A DNA stretch of 64,000 nt, taken from Pseudogemmobacter sp044142105. GTDB taxonomy: Bacteria > Pseudomonadota > Alphaproteobacteria > Rhodobacterales > Rhodobacteraceae. A program made the position numbers and the translations under genes. Positions 51,797-60,356 of the stretch are shown here, piece after piece (the first letter of the stretch is position 1; each line of letters opens with the position of its first letter). Location: positions 40,919 through 104,918 of the forward strand of contig NZ_JBGTYM010000013.1 in assembly GCF_044142105.1 (NCBI RefSeq), in the 5' to 3' direction. Below the pieces are notes generated by a model. The model had not been told where the DNA came from. It made no database searches and worked only from the letters and a program-made list of their open reading frames with translations.

Positions 51797-54435
51797 GACG
51801 TCTGCTCCGGCAAGGACAGGCGCATGAGCGTGCCCTCGGCCCCGGTCCTGACGATACTGGCCTCGCCGCCGTGGATCTGCGCAACGCGCCGGACCAGCGG
51901 CAGACCAAGGCCCACGCCCATCGGCCGCCCGGTCACAAGCGGATCGAAGGCGCGGGCGATCAGGTCGGTCGCAAGGCCGGGTCCGTTATCCTCGACCTCG
52001 ATCAGCACGCGCCCGCCCGCGCGATAGGCCCGCAGGGCGATATGCGGGTCGAAATCGGGAACCGTCTTTTCCTCGACCGCCTGCATGGCATTGTCGAGCA
52101 GGTTGCAGACGGCGAATTGCAGCCGGGCCGGGTCGCAGATCAGCTTTAGCCCGGGATCGACCTCGACCTGCGCCACCGTCCGGGCGGAATGGTCGGCCAG
52201 GACCGAGCGCAGCCAGCCATCGACCCCGATGACCTGACGCTCGTGCTGTTCCTGACGGGCGAAATCCAGCAGCATGTCGATGATCCGGCCGCAGCGGCCG
52301 ATGTTGCGGCGGGCGCGGTCGACGTCTTCGGCCACCTCCGGCCCGAGGCCCGGGCTGCGGGCCAGAACCTCGATCGAGCCGGCCACGGTGCCAAGGGGGT
52401 TGCGCAGCTCATGGCTGATGGTCGCCGCGACCTCGCCGATGGCGGCAAGGCGCTGGTTCAGGGCCAGTTCGTGCTGGGCGGAATTCAGGCGGATCAGGGC
52501 GCCGATCAGGTCTTCTTCGGTCAGCCGCCGCCGTTCATAGGTCATCACCAGCCAAAGAGCCAGGAGCAGCACCAGGGGCAGCGCCGCGAACAGAAGCTGC
52601 GGCAGAAGGCTGGTCTCGCGCCCACTGGCGAGCAACAGCCGCAGCCCTGCATAGCACAGGGCAAGCCCCGCCATCAGCATCACGAAGACCGCCAGAACCT
52701 GCCAGATCCGGCGGCCATTCTGCGGCGGTACGTTCAGCGGCAGGATCCCGCCCGACCGCGCAGCGCCCGCCGTCCGCTCGCCTCCTGTCGATGGGGCGCG
52801 TTTGCAATAGTCGCGGCAATGCGGCTCAAGGCTGCAACAGAGCGAGCAGATCGGCTTGTGGTAGAAGGTGCAGTAGGCCAGGTCCTGCACCTCGTAGCCA
52901 TGGCTGCAAATCGCGCAATTGCAATTGGCCAGCGGCGCGAAATCCTGCGGCCTGCGCGCCAGATAGCCGCGCCCGCGCACCAGTGCCGCGATGGCGAGGG
53001 CGGCCAGCACCGAGGTGCCGAACGCGATGACCGGCGACCAGGCCTGCGGCCCTGCCCCGCCCGCGCCAAGATACAGAACGCAGCCCACAAGCCCGCCCAG
53101 CGCCATGCCGCCGCAGCCGACGGGGTGGAAATCCGGCAGATGCGCGCGGCGGAACTCGATCCGCGCGGGCGACAGGCCCAAGGGCTTGAGCACCGCCAGA
53201 TCGGCAAGGATCGCGCCCAACCAGGCCATGGCAAGATTGGCATAAAAGGCCAGAACCGCCTCGAGCGTCGCGAAGACGCCCAACATCATCAGCGCACAGG
53301 CGATGGTGACATGCAGCACCAACCATACCAGGCGTCCCGGATGATAGCGCGCCACGCGGACGAAGAAGTTGGACCCCGCCAGCGACCCGGCATAGGCATT
53401 GGTCACATTGATCTTGAGCTGCGCGATTAGGATGTAGACGGTGGCGACAAGCAGCGCCAGCGTCGGCCCGAACAGATATCCGAAGGCATGGCGGAACATG
53501 CCGATCGGCTCGGCCGCCATGGGGGCATCCATGCCCGAGGCCAGGGCGAGCGTCACCAGGAAGCTGCCCATCACGATCTTCAGGCCGCCGATAAGGATCC
53601 AGCCCGGGCCCGCCATCAGCAGCGCCCCCCACCAGCGCCAGGACGGGGTCGTCTCTTTCGGCGGCAGGAAGCGCAGGTAATCGACCTGCTCGCCGATCTG
53701 CAGGGTCAGCGCGCAAAGGACGCTGATCGCCCCGCCCAGCGCCAGCATCGTCACCCCCGGGTCCGGCGCCAAAAGCCAGACCGTCAGCGGCTGCGGTTCG
53801 ACCAGGGCGATGGCCAGGAATGGCAGCAGTCCCAAAATCAACCAAGGCGCCTGTGTCACCTTCTGGAACCACGAGATCGCCGTCATCCCTCGAATGGCCA
53901 CGGGCAGGATGGCCAGTGTGGACAGCAGATAGCCCAAGGGCAGCGGGAGCCCGAAGCAGACCAGCAACGCTTGGGCGATGATGGCCCCTTCCAGCGCGAA
54001 GAAGATCACCGTGTAGGTCAGATAGATCAGCGAGGTGATGGATGATCCGATGTAGCCGAAGCCTGCGCCGCGGGTCAGAAGGTCCATATCCACGTTCGAC
54101 CGAGCGGCGTGATAGGCGATAGGAAGGCTGGTGATGAAGATGAAGACCGTGGCGATCAGCACGGCGAGGATGGTGGTCGTCGCACCGAAAGACAGGGTCA
54201 GCACGGCGCCGATCGCCTCGAGCGCGAGAAAGGAGATACCGCCTAAGGCCGTGTGCACGATCGTGGCCGGTGTCCAGCGCCTGTAGCTGCGCGGCGCATA
54301 GCGCAGGGCGTAGTCCTCGATCGTCTCGTCGGCGACCCAGGACTGATAGCTGCGCGGCGCCGGGTCCAATCCCAGGAAGGGCGGCCCATCGTCAAAGCGG
54401 GCTGACGCCTCGGGGGTGACATTGGCCGGCTGCAT
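51793..54435 (-). CDS. NCS1-type transporter fused to a sensor histidine kinase
   Basis: 880 residues. Residues about 30-490 are a twelve-span transporter of the cytosine/purine/hydantoin (NCS1) family: YAPRSYRRWTPATIV, ALEAIGAVLTLSFGATT, GFGYIGSS, LKINVTNAYAG (TM8 signature region). Residues 505-544 form a cysteine-rich stretch with nine Cys (505, 507, 510, 522, 530, 533, 534, 540, 544). Two more spans follow (about 577-601 and 610-632). The kinase core has H675 (ATISHELRNPLG), N-box NLLDNA (778-783) and G-boxes DNGPG and GVGLGL. A transporter and a kinase in one chain recall CbrA-type sensors, in which the transporter senses or carries the ligand. Ligand unknown; an amide, pyrimidine or hydantoin-like compound is guessed from the family and the neighbouring formamidase operon. 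Confidence 0.88.
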   Translation of the reverse strand: MQPANVTPEASARFDDGPPFLGLDPAPRSYQSWVADETIEDYALRYAPRSYRRWTPATIVHTALGGISFLALEAIGAVLTLSFGATTTILAVLIATVFIFITSLPIAYHAARSNVDMDLLTRGAGFGYIGSSITSLIYLTYTVIFFALEGAIIAQALLVCFGLPLPLGYLLSTLAILPVAIRGMTAISWFQKVTQAPWLILGLLPFLAIALVEPQPLTVWLLAPDPGVTMLALGGAISVLCALTLQIGEQVDYLRFLPPKETTPSWRWWGALLMAGPGWILIGGLKIVMGSFLVTLALASGMDAPMAAEPIGMFRHAFGYLFGPTLALLVATVYILIAQLKINVTNAYAGSLAGSNFFVRVARYHPGRLVWLVLHVTIACALMMLGVFATLEAVLAFYANLAMAWLGAILADLAVLKPLGLSPARIEFRRAHLPDFHPVGCGGMALGGLVGCVLYLGAGGAGPQAWSPVIAFGTSVLAALAIAALVRGRGYLARRPQDFAPLANCNCAICSHGYEVQDLAYCTFYHKPICSLCCSLEPHCRDYCKRAPSTGGERTAGAARSGGILPLNVPPQNGRRIWQVLAVFVMLMAGLALCYAGLRLLLASGRETSLLPQLLFAALPLVLLLALWLVMTYERRRLTEEDLIGALIRLNSAQHELALNQRLAAIGEVAATISHELRNPLGTVAGSIEVLARSPGLGPEVAEDVDRARRNIGRCGRIIDMLLDFARQEQHERQVIGVDGWLRSVLADHSARTVAQVEVDPGLKLICDPARLQFAVCNLLDNAMQAVEEKTVPDFDPHIALRAYRAGGRVLIEVEDNGPGLATDLIARAFDPLVTGRPMGVGLGLPLVRRVAQIHGGEASIVRTGAEGTLMRLSLPEQTS

Positions 54436-54778
54436 GGGTTCTTCCGATCGGGGATGTTGACCGTACTATGGCCGAGATGGCTGCCTTGCGTCACTAGGCA
54501 GCCTTCCTTCGAACCAGACGCTATGGGCACCGATGCAACGCGCCCGTCTCCGTCTTTGCTCGCCTACCGGTCCGGGCAATGCAGCATTCTATCGGCCAGA
54601 CCGTTCCTGCCCGGGCCTTCGCGCACCGCGCAGGCGGGTGGCACGCATCAGATCTGCGGTAGCAAAGGCCGAACTGATCCGATGTATATCGCACGGAAGA
54701 TCTTGAAAAAGCGTCGCGCCGGGGCAGCCGCAGCGGGTGCCCCAGGCGCGTCCACGCCGCTGCAAACCATGCGCGTTC
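54436..54778. other. Intergenic region between NCS1-kinase and histidine phosphatase genes
   Basis: 343 bases. It holds the promoter side of the kinase operon and the 54479-54503 inverted repeat. A short plus-strand frame beginning MYIARKILKKRRAG at 54680 has no family features and runs into the phosphatase gene antisense, so it is not called. Confidence 0.35.
54479..54503. promoter_or_regulatory. 8-base inverted repeat upstream of the NCS1-kinase gene
   Basis: GGCTGCCT (54479-54486) and AGGCAGCC (54496-54503) form a perfect inverted repeat around a 9-base loop, 44 bases before the start codon. It could be an operator or a 5-prime-leader hairpin; on the plus strand it is followed by TTCCTTC, a poor terminator tail. 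Confidence 0.4.
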
Positions 54779-55387
54779 TCAATCCGCGACGGAAAGATCC
54801 GGGACGACAGCGCCGATATTGTAGCCTTCCAACTGCGCCTGGGCGAACTGGTCGGGTGCGAAGCTGAGGATGGTGCCCGTGCCGGGTGTCACCGGAATAA
54901 CCCGGGCAGGCGGCAGTTGCAGAAAGACGTCCAGCGCGGCGCGGATCACGCCACCATGCACCACAGCCAGCAGATCCCCTTCGCCAGCGGCCAGCCAATG
55001 GCGCAAGCCCCCTGCCACGCGGTCCCGAAATGCCCCCCAGGGCTCGCCCCCTTCGGGCGTGTAGGTGCCGGCACGCCAGGCGTGATACAGGTCGGCATGG
55101 GCGGCGATCAGTTCGGGCTTGGTGCGCCCGGTCCAACTTCCCATATGCCATTCGCGCAGACGCGCGTCGCTGGGGCAGTCGCCATGGCCGATCAGCGCGA
55201 CCGTTTGCCGGGTGCGCCCCAGATCCGAGGACACCACCCGCGCCGGCTTCAGCGCCCGCACGAAGGCGCCAAAGCGGCGGGCCTGCTCGACCCCGCGCTC
55301 CGACAGGTCGGAATTGTCCTGGCCCTGAAGGCGGGCTTCCGCATTCCAGGTGGTTTCGCCATGGCGCATCAGGATAAGCCGCATCAT
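54779..55387 (-). CDS. Histidine phosphatase family protein
   Basis: 202 residues. Catalytic RHGET (about residues 8-12), second-shell REWHMGSWTG and VVHGGVIRAAL carrying the second catalytic His. These are the marks of the phosphoglycerate-mutase-like phosphatases (GpmB/CobC branch). It is the last gene of the ABC operon and its start overlaps the ATPase stop (ATGATG at 55387/55384). That context suggests it acts on an imported phosphorylated compound. An alternative is alpha-ribazole phosphatase (CobC), but no cob gene is near. Confidence 0.83.
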   Translation of the reverse strand: MMRLILMRHGETTWNAEARLQGQDNSDLSERGVEQARRFGAFVRALKPARVVSSDLGRTRQTVALIGHGDCPSDARLREWHMGSWTGRTKPELIAAHADLYHAWRAGTYTPEGGEPWGAFRDRVAGGLRHWLAAGEGDLLAVVHGGVIRAALDVFLQLPPARVIPVTPGTGTILSFAPDQFAQAQLEGYNIGAVVPDLSVAD

Positions 55388-56481
55388 TCGATCCTTTCGC
55401 CGGTCATGGCAAAGACGGCGTCAGGCGCGCCGGAAAGTGAAAACTCGATCGGGTCGCCCGGGCGGGCGTCGGGGAACTGATCCACGATGGCCGACAGGCG
55501 CAACCCGCCCGTCGCCGCCGTCACCATCACCCGCCCGGCCATGGGCGCGGCCTCGGCGAATTCGGCCCTCAGGACGGGTCGGCCTTCGGCGCGGCCAAGG
55601 CCGATCTGCTCGGGCCGGTAAAAAAGCTGCGCCGCGTCGCGCCCCAACGCCAGCGCGGCGGGGGCCAAAGGTACATCGCCATGGACCAGGCTGTCCCCCC
55701 GGCGGGTGACGGGCAGAAGATTGCCCGGCGGCGTGCCCAGGAAGGTCGCGACAAAGGTGGTGGCCGGGCGGTCCAGCAGCGCGCGCGGCGGCCCGAACTG
55801 TTCGACCCGGCCCTGGTTCATCACCGCGACATGGGTGGCCATGGTCATCGCCTCGACCTGATCATGGGTGACATAGACCGAGGTGGCCCCCGTGGCGCGA
55901 TGGATCCGCATCAGCTCGCTGCGCATCTCGATCCGCAGTTTGGCATCCAGGTTCGACAGCGGCTCATCGAACAGCAGGATTGCTGGCTTCGGGGCAAGGG
56001 TGCGGGCGATGGCCACCCGCTGTTGCTGCCCCCCCGAGATTTCCGCCGGGTAGCGGTCCCGCAGCGCCGAGATTCCCAGCATCTTCAGCACATCCTCGAT
56101 CCGCGCATCGCGGGCCGCCTTGTCCCAGCCCGCCACCTTCAGCGGCCAGCCAATATTCCCGGCCACCGTCATATGCGGCCAAAGCGCATAGGATTGGAAC
56201 ACCAGCCCGGCATTGCGCATTTTCGGATCGGCGATCACGCCCCCGGTCCCGGAAGAGACGGTGTTGCCCATAAAAGCGATGTCTCCGCCGGATGGCTCGT
56301 CCAGCCCCGCCAACATGCGCAGAAGGGTGGATTTGCCGCAGCCCGAAGGACCGACCAGCACAAGGAAAGACCCCGGCGGCACCGCGAGCGACAAGTCGGG
56401 AATGGCGGTAAAGTCGCCAAAACGTTTCACAAGATTTGTGATGCGGATGGCATCGCCTGGTTCGGTCTGGACGGAAGCCAC
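55384..56481 (-). CDS. ABC transporter ATP-binding protein (Fe3+/spermidine/AEP class)
   Basis: 365 residues. Walker A GPSGCGKSTLLRML, Q-loop FQSYALWPHMTV, signature EISGGQQQRVAIARTL, Walker B ILLFDEPLSNLDAKLR, H-loop THDQVEAM, followed by a TOBE-like C-terminal domain (about 285-360). The GTG at 56481 is preferred because GAAGGAG lies 8 bases upstream; the ATG at 56499 overlaps the permease stop and has no ribosome site. Confidence 0.88.
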   Translation of the reverse strand: MASVQTEPGDAIRITNLVKRFGDFTAIPDLSLAVPPGSFLVLVGPSGCGKSTLLRMLAGLDEPSGGDIAFMGNTVSSGTGGVIADPKMRNAGLVFQSYALWPHMTVAGNIGWPLKVAGWDKAARDARIEDVLKMLGISALRDRYPAEISGGQQQRVAIARTLAPKPAILLFDEPLSNLDAKLRIEMRSELMRIHRATGATSVYVTHDQVEAMTMATHVAVMNQGRVEQFGPPRALLDRPATTFVATFLGTPPGNLLPVTRRGDSLVHGDVPLAPAALALGRDAAQLFYRPEQIGLGRAEGRPVLRAEFAEAAPMAGRVMVTAATGGLRLSAIVDQFPDARPGDPIEFSLSGAPDAVFAMTGERIE

Positions 56482-56486
56482 GGTTG

Positions 56487-58229
56487 TTACTCCTTCCATT
56501 TCTGCACCCGGTTCTGCAGGGCTTGCGCAATCAGCGAAGCGGCAAGGCAGATGACAAGGATCAGAACGGTGATGGCATTGGCGAATTGCATGAACCCTTC
56601 GGCGGCATAACGGTAGGCAACCATCGAAAGGACAGGAGAGGTGGCGCTGAACAACAGCACGACCAGCGACAGGTCCCGCACCATCTTGACGAAGACAAGG
56701 ATGGCCCCGGCGAGGAGGCCCCGGATCGTCAGCGGGAAGATGATCGCCCACATCCGGCGCAGCGGGCCTGCCCCGGTCAGCCGCGCGCTTTCTTCCAGAT
56801 CGGTGGCGATCTGGCCCAGCACCGACCGGCCCGCCTGCACCGCATAGGGCAGGTTATGCGCCGCTGCGGCAATCACCAGCAGCGTGAAGGTGCCGTAAAG
56901 CGAAGGCAGCGGCCCAAGAGGTGCCCCGAACAGCGCGATATAGGCCGCCGCAAAGGCGATCGAGGGGATCAGAAGCGGCAGGAAGGCAAGCTGCGACAGG
57001 ATATTGGCCAGAACGGTGCCCTTGTTGCGGGTGATCGTATGAGCCAGCGCCAGCCCCAGGATCATCGAGATCAGCGCGACCACGACCCCCAGTTTCAGCG
57101 TGTTGAACAGCGCGCCGATGAGCACCGGGTTGCGGAAAATTCCCGCTGTGCCCTGGGCGATCTGCCCGCCCCCCTCGCCGATCCAGAAATGCAGCGTCCA
57201 GTTCGAGAACAGCGCCCCGGTCTGCGGCGCAAGGCTGGAGGCGATCAGCACAACCACCGGCACGACCGTGGTGAGGAAGGCCAGGCCGAAGCCCGCAGCA
57301 AAAAGCGGCCAGCGCCATTTTCCTAGGGGAAAGCGACGGGTTCGACCGCCCTTGCCGGTGACAGTAACGAAGGCGCGCCGCCCCGAGACCAGCCGGTCCG
57401 ACAGGAACAGGAACACGCCCGACACCGCGATCAGCAGCAGCGCCAGCACGAAGCCGCGCTCGGCCTGGCCGATCTCGATCATGCCGAACAGGCGGGTGGA
57501 CAGGGTCTGCATGCGGACCGGCAGGCCCAGAAGCGCGGGTGCGGCGAAATTCGACACCGCCCCCGCCAGCGTCAGCGAGGCGGCCGACACCAGCGCCGGC
57601 GTCACCACTGGCAGCACGATGCCAAAGAAGATGCGCGGGCGGCGGGCGCCGGTCATCTGCGCCGCCTCGACCAGATCGGCACCCACCGAGGACAGCGCGG
57701 CGGCGATGATTGTGAAAGCCAGCGAATAGTAGTGCGCGATCAGCACGATCAGCACCGGGACGATGCCCCAGGCCAGCCAGTCCGGGATGATGAAGCCGTT
57801 CGCTTCGAAAAATCCTGATGATCCGCCCATGCGGCTGTTGCGAAACAGCGTCCCCCAGGCAAGCGCGGCCGCGAAGCTGGGGATCATGAAGGGCAGCGTG
57901 TGCATGATCCCAAGGATGCGGCGGCCCGGCACATCGGTCATCACCACCAGCCAGGCGGTGAAGCCGCCCAGCAGCAGACAGCCGGCCGAGACACCCAATC
58001 CCAGGATCAGCGTGTTCATCAGCGGCCGCCACCACAGGTTCAGAGACATCGGACTGGCCAGAATGGCCGTCCAGGCCTCCAGACCCGACGGGGTCAGCGT
58101 CGCAAAAAGAATGCGCAAGAGCGGGGCTAGAACCAGCACGCCGACGATCAGGATCATCAGCAGCGGCACCAGCCTGCCCGCGGTCAATCGCCTGCGCCAG
58201 GAGGGCGCGGCGGTGTCGGACAGGGACAT
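56487..58229 (-). CDS. ABC transporter permease, two fused domains (FbpB/PhnU-type)
   Basis: 580 residues with about twelve membrane spans in two halves. Each half ends in an EAA loop: VEAAQMTGARRPRIFFGIVLP near residue 190 and EESARLTGAGPLRRMWAIIFPL near 490 (quoted in part: EESARLTGAGPLRRMW). This doubled layout is typical of ferric-iron and 2-aminoethylphosphonate importers. It starts 69 bases after the substrate-binding gene. Confidence 0.88.
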   Translation of the reverse strand: MSLSDTAAPSWRRRLTAGRLVPLLMILIVGVLVLAPLLRILFATLTPSGLEAWTAILASPMSLNLWWRPLMNTLILGLGVSAGCLLLGGFTAWLVVMTDVPGRRILGIMHTLPFMIPSFAAALAWGTLFRNSRMGGSSGFFEANGFIIPDWLAWGIVPVLIVLIAHYYSLAFTIIAAALSSVGADLVEAAQMTGARRPRIFFGIVLPVVTPALVSAASLTLAGAVSNFAAPALLGLPVRMQTLSTRLFGMIEIGQAERGFVLALLLIAVSGVFLFLSDRLVSGRRAFVTVTGKGGRTRRFPLGKWRWPLFAAGFGLAFLTTVVPVVVLIASSLAPQTGALFSNWTLHFWIGEGGGQIAQGTAGIFRNPVLIGALFNTLKLGVVVALISMILGLALAHTITRNKGTVLANILSQLAFLPLLIPSIAFAAAYIALFGAPLGPLPSLYGTFTLLVIAAAAHNLPYAVQAGRSVLGQIATDLEESARLTGAGPLRRMWAIIFPLTIRGLLAGAILVFVKMVRDLSLVVLLFSATSPVLSMVAYRYAAEGFMQFANAITVLILVICLAASLIAQALQNRVQKWKE

Positions 58230-58298
58230 GAGGAAACTCTCTGGCGGTCAGGACCAGAGCCCGGGCGCAGCTTCGAAGGGCTGCACCCGGGCAACGGG

Positions 58299-59417
58299 TC
58301 ACTGAAGGGTGATGATCAGATCGGCGATCCGGGCACGATGTTCGGCCACAGCCGCAGTATCGATGGTCCAGGCATTCAGCTGTTCCAGCGGCACAGAATC
58401 CGGGTCATCGGCGATCGTGCTGCGTGTGGCATAGTCGCCCGGGACGTTGAAGGGCGCGAAGGCGGGCCCGCCATCAGCGCTGTCATCGCCGAACATGAAG
58501 TCGATCACCAGTCGCGCCGCCGCCGGGCTGGGCGCCTTGTCGGCCAGGGCAAGCACGGCGGGGAACAGGATGCCATTGGCAGGCTCGACATCATTGGCCA
58601 CTTGAAGCGCCCAGCCTTCCTCCTCATTGTCGCGGCGGTCCGAATAGGTGCCGAAGGCCACGGGAGGGTTCGTCGCGTCCTTGGTGCCGACGGCCTTGTT
58701 CAAGTCATCGCTGTTCGAGACCAGGACAAGGTCATTGAGGAACAGGTTGCGGATGAACTGCTCACCCGCGCCATTCAGGTCACTGTCCACCGCGATATCG
58801 CTGCCGAACTGCGCCTTGTATGCGGCGGCCATCTCATCAGGATGCAGCGCGATCTCGGTCAGAAGATCCAGCAACTCGCCGCGCTGGGTCGGGTCAACCA
58901 TCATCACCCGCCCCTTCCATTCCGGCAGGGTCAACTGCCACAGATTGGTGATCGGGCTGCCATCGGGATGCGCCTGTTCGTTGTACATCAGGACTTTGGT
59001 CGACAGGCGATGCACCAGAAGAGGCGCCTTGAACCGATCATCGAGCTGGTCGGTCAGGCGCGGCGGCACATAGGTCTGGATGCGGCCCGGGGCCAGCAGG
59101 TCGCGCAGCACGACGGGCGCGTCGGCCATGTACAGCACATCCACGGCATAGACGCCGGCCTGCTGTTCTGCCACCACGCGCGCAATCTGCTTGGCCGAGC
59201 TGAGATCCAGCCCGATCAAGTCTACGCCGGGATAAGCCTCCTCAAAGGCCTTCTCCACCCGGGCGATCCTGCTGGAGAGCGAAAAGACCGTGACCGTCTT
59301 TTCCTCTTTCGCCTTCTCATAAAGTTCGGCGGCGGTCATCTTATCCAGATCCTGCGCCGCAGCCAAAGCAGGGACGCAGGCTGCCGCAAGCAGCGCGGCC
59401 TTCAAGGTCTTGAACAT
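58299..59417 (-). CDS. ABC transporter substrate-binding protein (type-2, Fe3+/AEP-like)
   Basis: 372 residues. Signal peptide MFKTLKAALLAAACVPALAAAQ, then a two-lobed extracellular-solute-binding fold (VTVFSLSSRIARVEKAFEEA, YAVDVLYMADAPV, PEWKGRVMMVDPTQRGE). Fe3+-binding Tyr pairs typical of FbpA are not seen, so an organic ligand is more likely than iron. It is encoded between the RpiR regulator (29 bases upstream) and the permease. Confidence 0.85.
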   Translation of the reverse strand: MFKTLKAALLAAACVPALAAAQDLDKMTAAELYEKAKEEKTVTVFSLSSRIARVEKAFEEAYPGVDLIGLDLSSAKQIARVVAEQQAGVYAVDVLYMADAPVVLRDLLAPGRIQTYVPPRLTDQLDDRFKAPLLVHRLSTKVLMYNEQAHPDGSPITNLWQLTLPEWKGRVMMVDPTQRGELLDLLTEIALHPDEMAAAYKAQFGSDIAVDSDLNGAGEQFIRNLFLNDLVLVSNSDDLNKAVGTKDATNPPVAFGTYSDRRDNEEEGWALQVANDVEPANGILFPAVLALADKAPSPAAARLVIDFMFGDDSADGGPAFAPFNVPGDYATRSTIADDPDSVPLEQLNAWTIDTAAVAEHRARIADLIITLQ

Positions 59418-59446
59418 GCTCTCTCCTCCCAGAGATGATCGCGCGG

Positions 59447-60283
59447 TTACGCGAAGCGGTCGAACAGGCCCGCCAGCTCCTCCAGCTTGGCGACAACCTG
59501 CGGCTCATGCCGACCGACAATGGTCAGCAGAATGGCGTTGACGATGGTCATGGGGACGATCGGGGTTTGGAATTCGGTACCCGACCGCCCCCTGGGCGCC
59601 GCCAGCAGATGCCCTGCCGGTGGCGCCATGGTCGGCCCCGCCAGATCCGAGATCAGCAGCGTGGCCGCCCCCACCTGCGCGGCATGGCCCATAACTGCCG
59701 CGTAGTCGGCCGGTTGCTTGCGAAAGGCCAGAACCAGCACCAGATCCCCGGCAGCAAGGCCGGTCAGTCTTTCCGCAATGTCGCGCCCGCGCCCGGTCAG
59801 CATCACCGTGGTCATGCCGAAACGGTCCAGCCGCCGCTGCAGGAAGGCCGATACCGCGGTGGCATGCCCCTGGGCAAAGATGAAAACCTTGCGCGCCGCA
59901 AAGATCATGTCGGAGGCCGTATCGACATCGCGCTGGTCGATGCTGCGGGCAAGTTGCTCCAGCGCGGCCAGTTCGCTTTGCACCACATCGGCCAGATAGC
60001 TGCCATCCGCCACTTTCGCGACCGACCGGCGCATCCGCGCGGCGGCGTCCTGGCCCTCCATCACTTCCCGCTGAAGCTGCGCGCGCAACTCCGGGTAACC
60101 ACTGAAACCCAGTTTCTGCGCCAGCCGCGTCGCGGTCGTCTCATGCACCTGCGCGCGTTCGGCAAGCTGGGCGGCGGACAGGAATACCGCTTCTCCCTGC
60201 TGGCCCAACAGCACCTCGATGATGCGGCGATCCGAGGCAGTCAGCCGTTCGGATGTGTCCTGAATGCGCGTCAGCAAGGTCAC
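59447..60283 (-). CDS. MurR/RpiR-family transcriptional regulator
   Basis: 278 residues from a GTG preceded by GAGGAGAGGGAGG. N-terminal helix-turn-helix (about 1-75; AAQLAERAQVHETTATRLAQKLGF) and a SIS phosphosugar-binding domain (about 125-255; VFIFAQGHATAVSAFLQRRL, LVLVLAFRKQPADYAAV). SIS domains sense phosphorylated sugars or similar ligands. It is the first gene of the ABC operon and probably regulates it. A cluster of inverted repeats lies about 40 bases upstream. Confidence 0.85.
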   Translation of the reverse strand: MTLLTRIQDTSERLTASDRRIIEVLLGQQGEAVFLSAAQLAERAQVHETTATRLAQKLGFSGYPELRAQLQREVMEGQDAAARMRRSVAKVADGSYLADVVQSELAALEQLARSIDQRDVDTASDMIFAARKVFIFAQGHATAVSAFLQRRLDRFGMTTVMLTGRGRDIAERLTGLAAGDLVLVLAFRKQPADYAAVMGHAAQVGAATLLISDLAGPTMAPPAGHLLAAPRGRSGTEFQTPIVPMTIVNAILLTIVGRHEPQVVAKLEELAGLFDRFA

Positions 60284-60318
60284 TGCCGGAACCTCCCTCT
60301 CCTCGGTTTGATAGTTCA

Positions 60319-60356
60319 GCAGGAAATCCTGCAAGTCAAATGATTCTTGCAGGATA
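60319..60356. promoter_or_regulatory. Overlapping inverted repeats, candidate RpiR operator
   Basis: GCAGGA-AA-TCCTGC (60319-60332) is a perfect palindrome. It overlaps TGCAAG-N10-CTTGCA (60330-60351), and GCAGGA recurs at 60349-60354. The set lies 36-73 bases upstream of the RpiR start, where an autoregulatory operator is expected. Inferred from pattern. Confidence 0.5.

Noticed and set aside
54454..54867. Plus-strand frame containing MYIARKILKKRRAG
   Set aside because: It overlaps the histidine phosphatase gene antisense and lacks family features.
54779..55387. Histidine phosphatase as CobC (alpha-ribazole phosphatase)
   Set aside because: The gene is translationally coupled to an ABC importer and lies 15 kb from the cob island; the family is too broad for that name.
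58299..59417. Binding protein as a ferric-iron (FbpA) receptor
   Set aside because: The paired tyrosines that coordinate Fe3+ in FbpA were not seen, and the operon carries an RpiR regulator rather than iron regulation signals.
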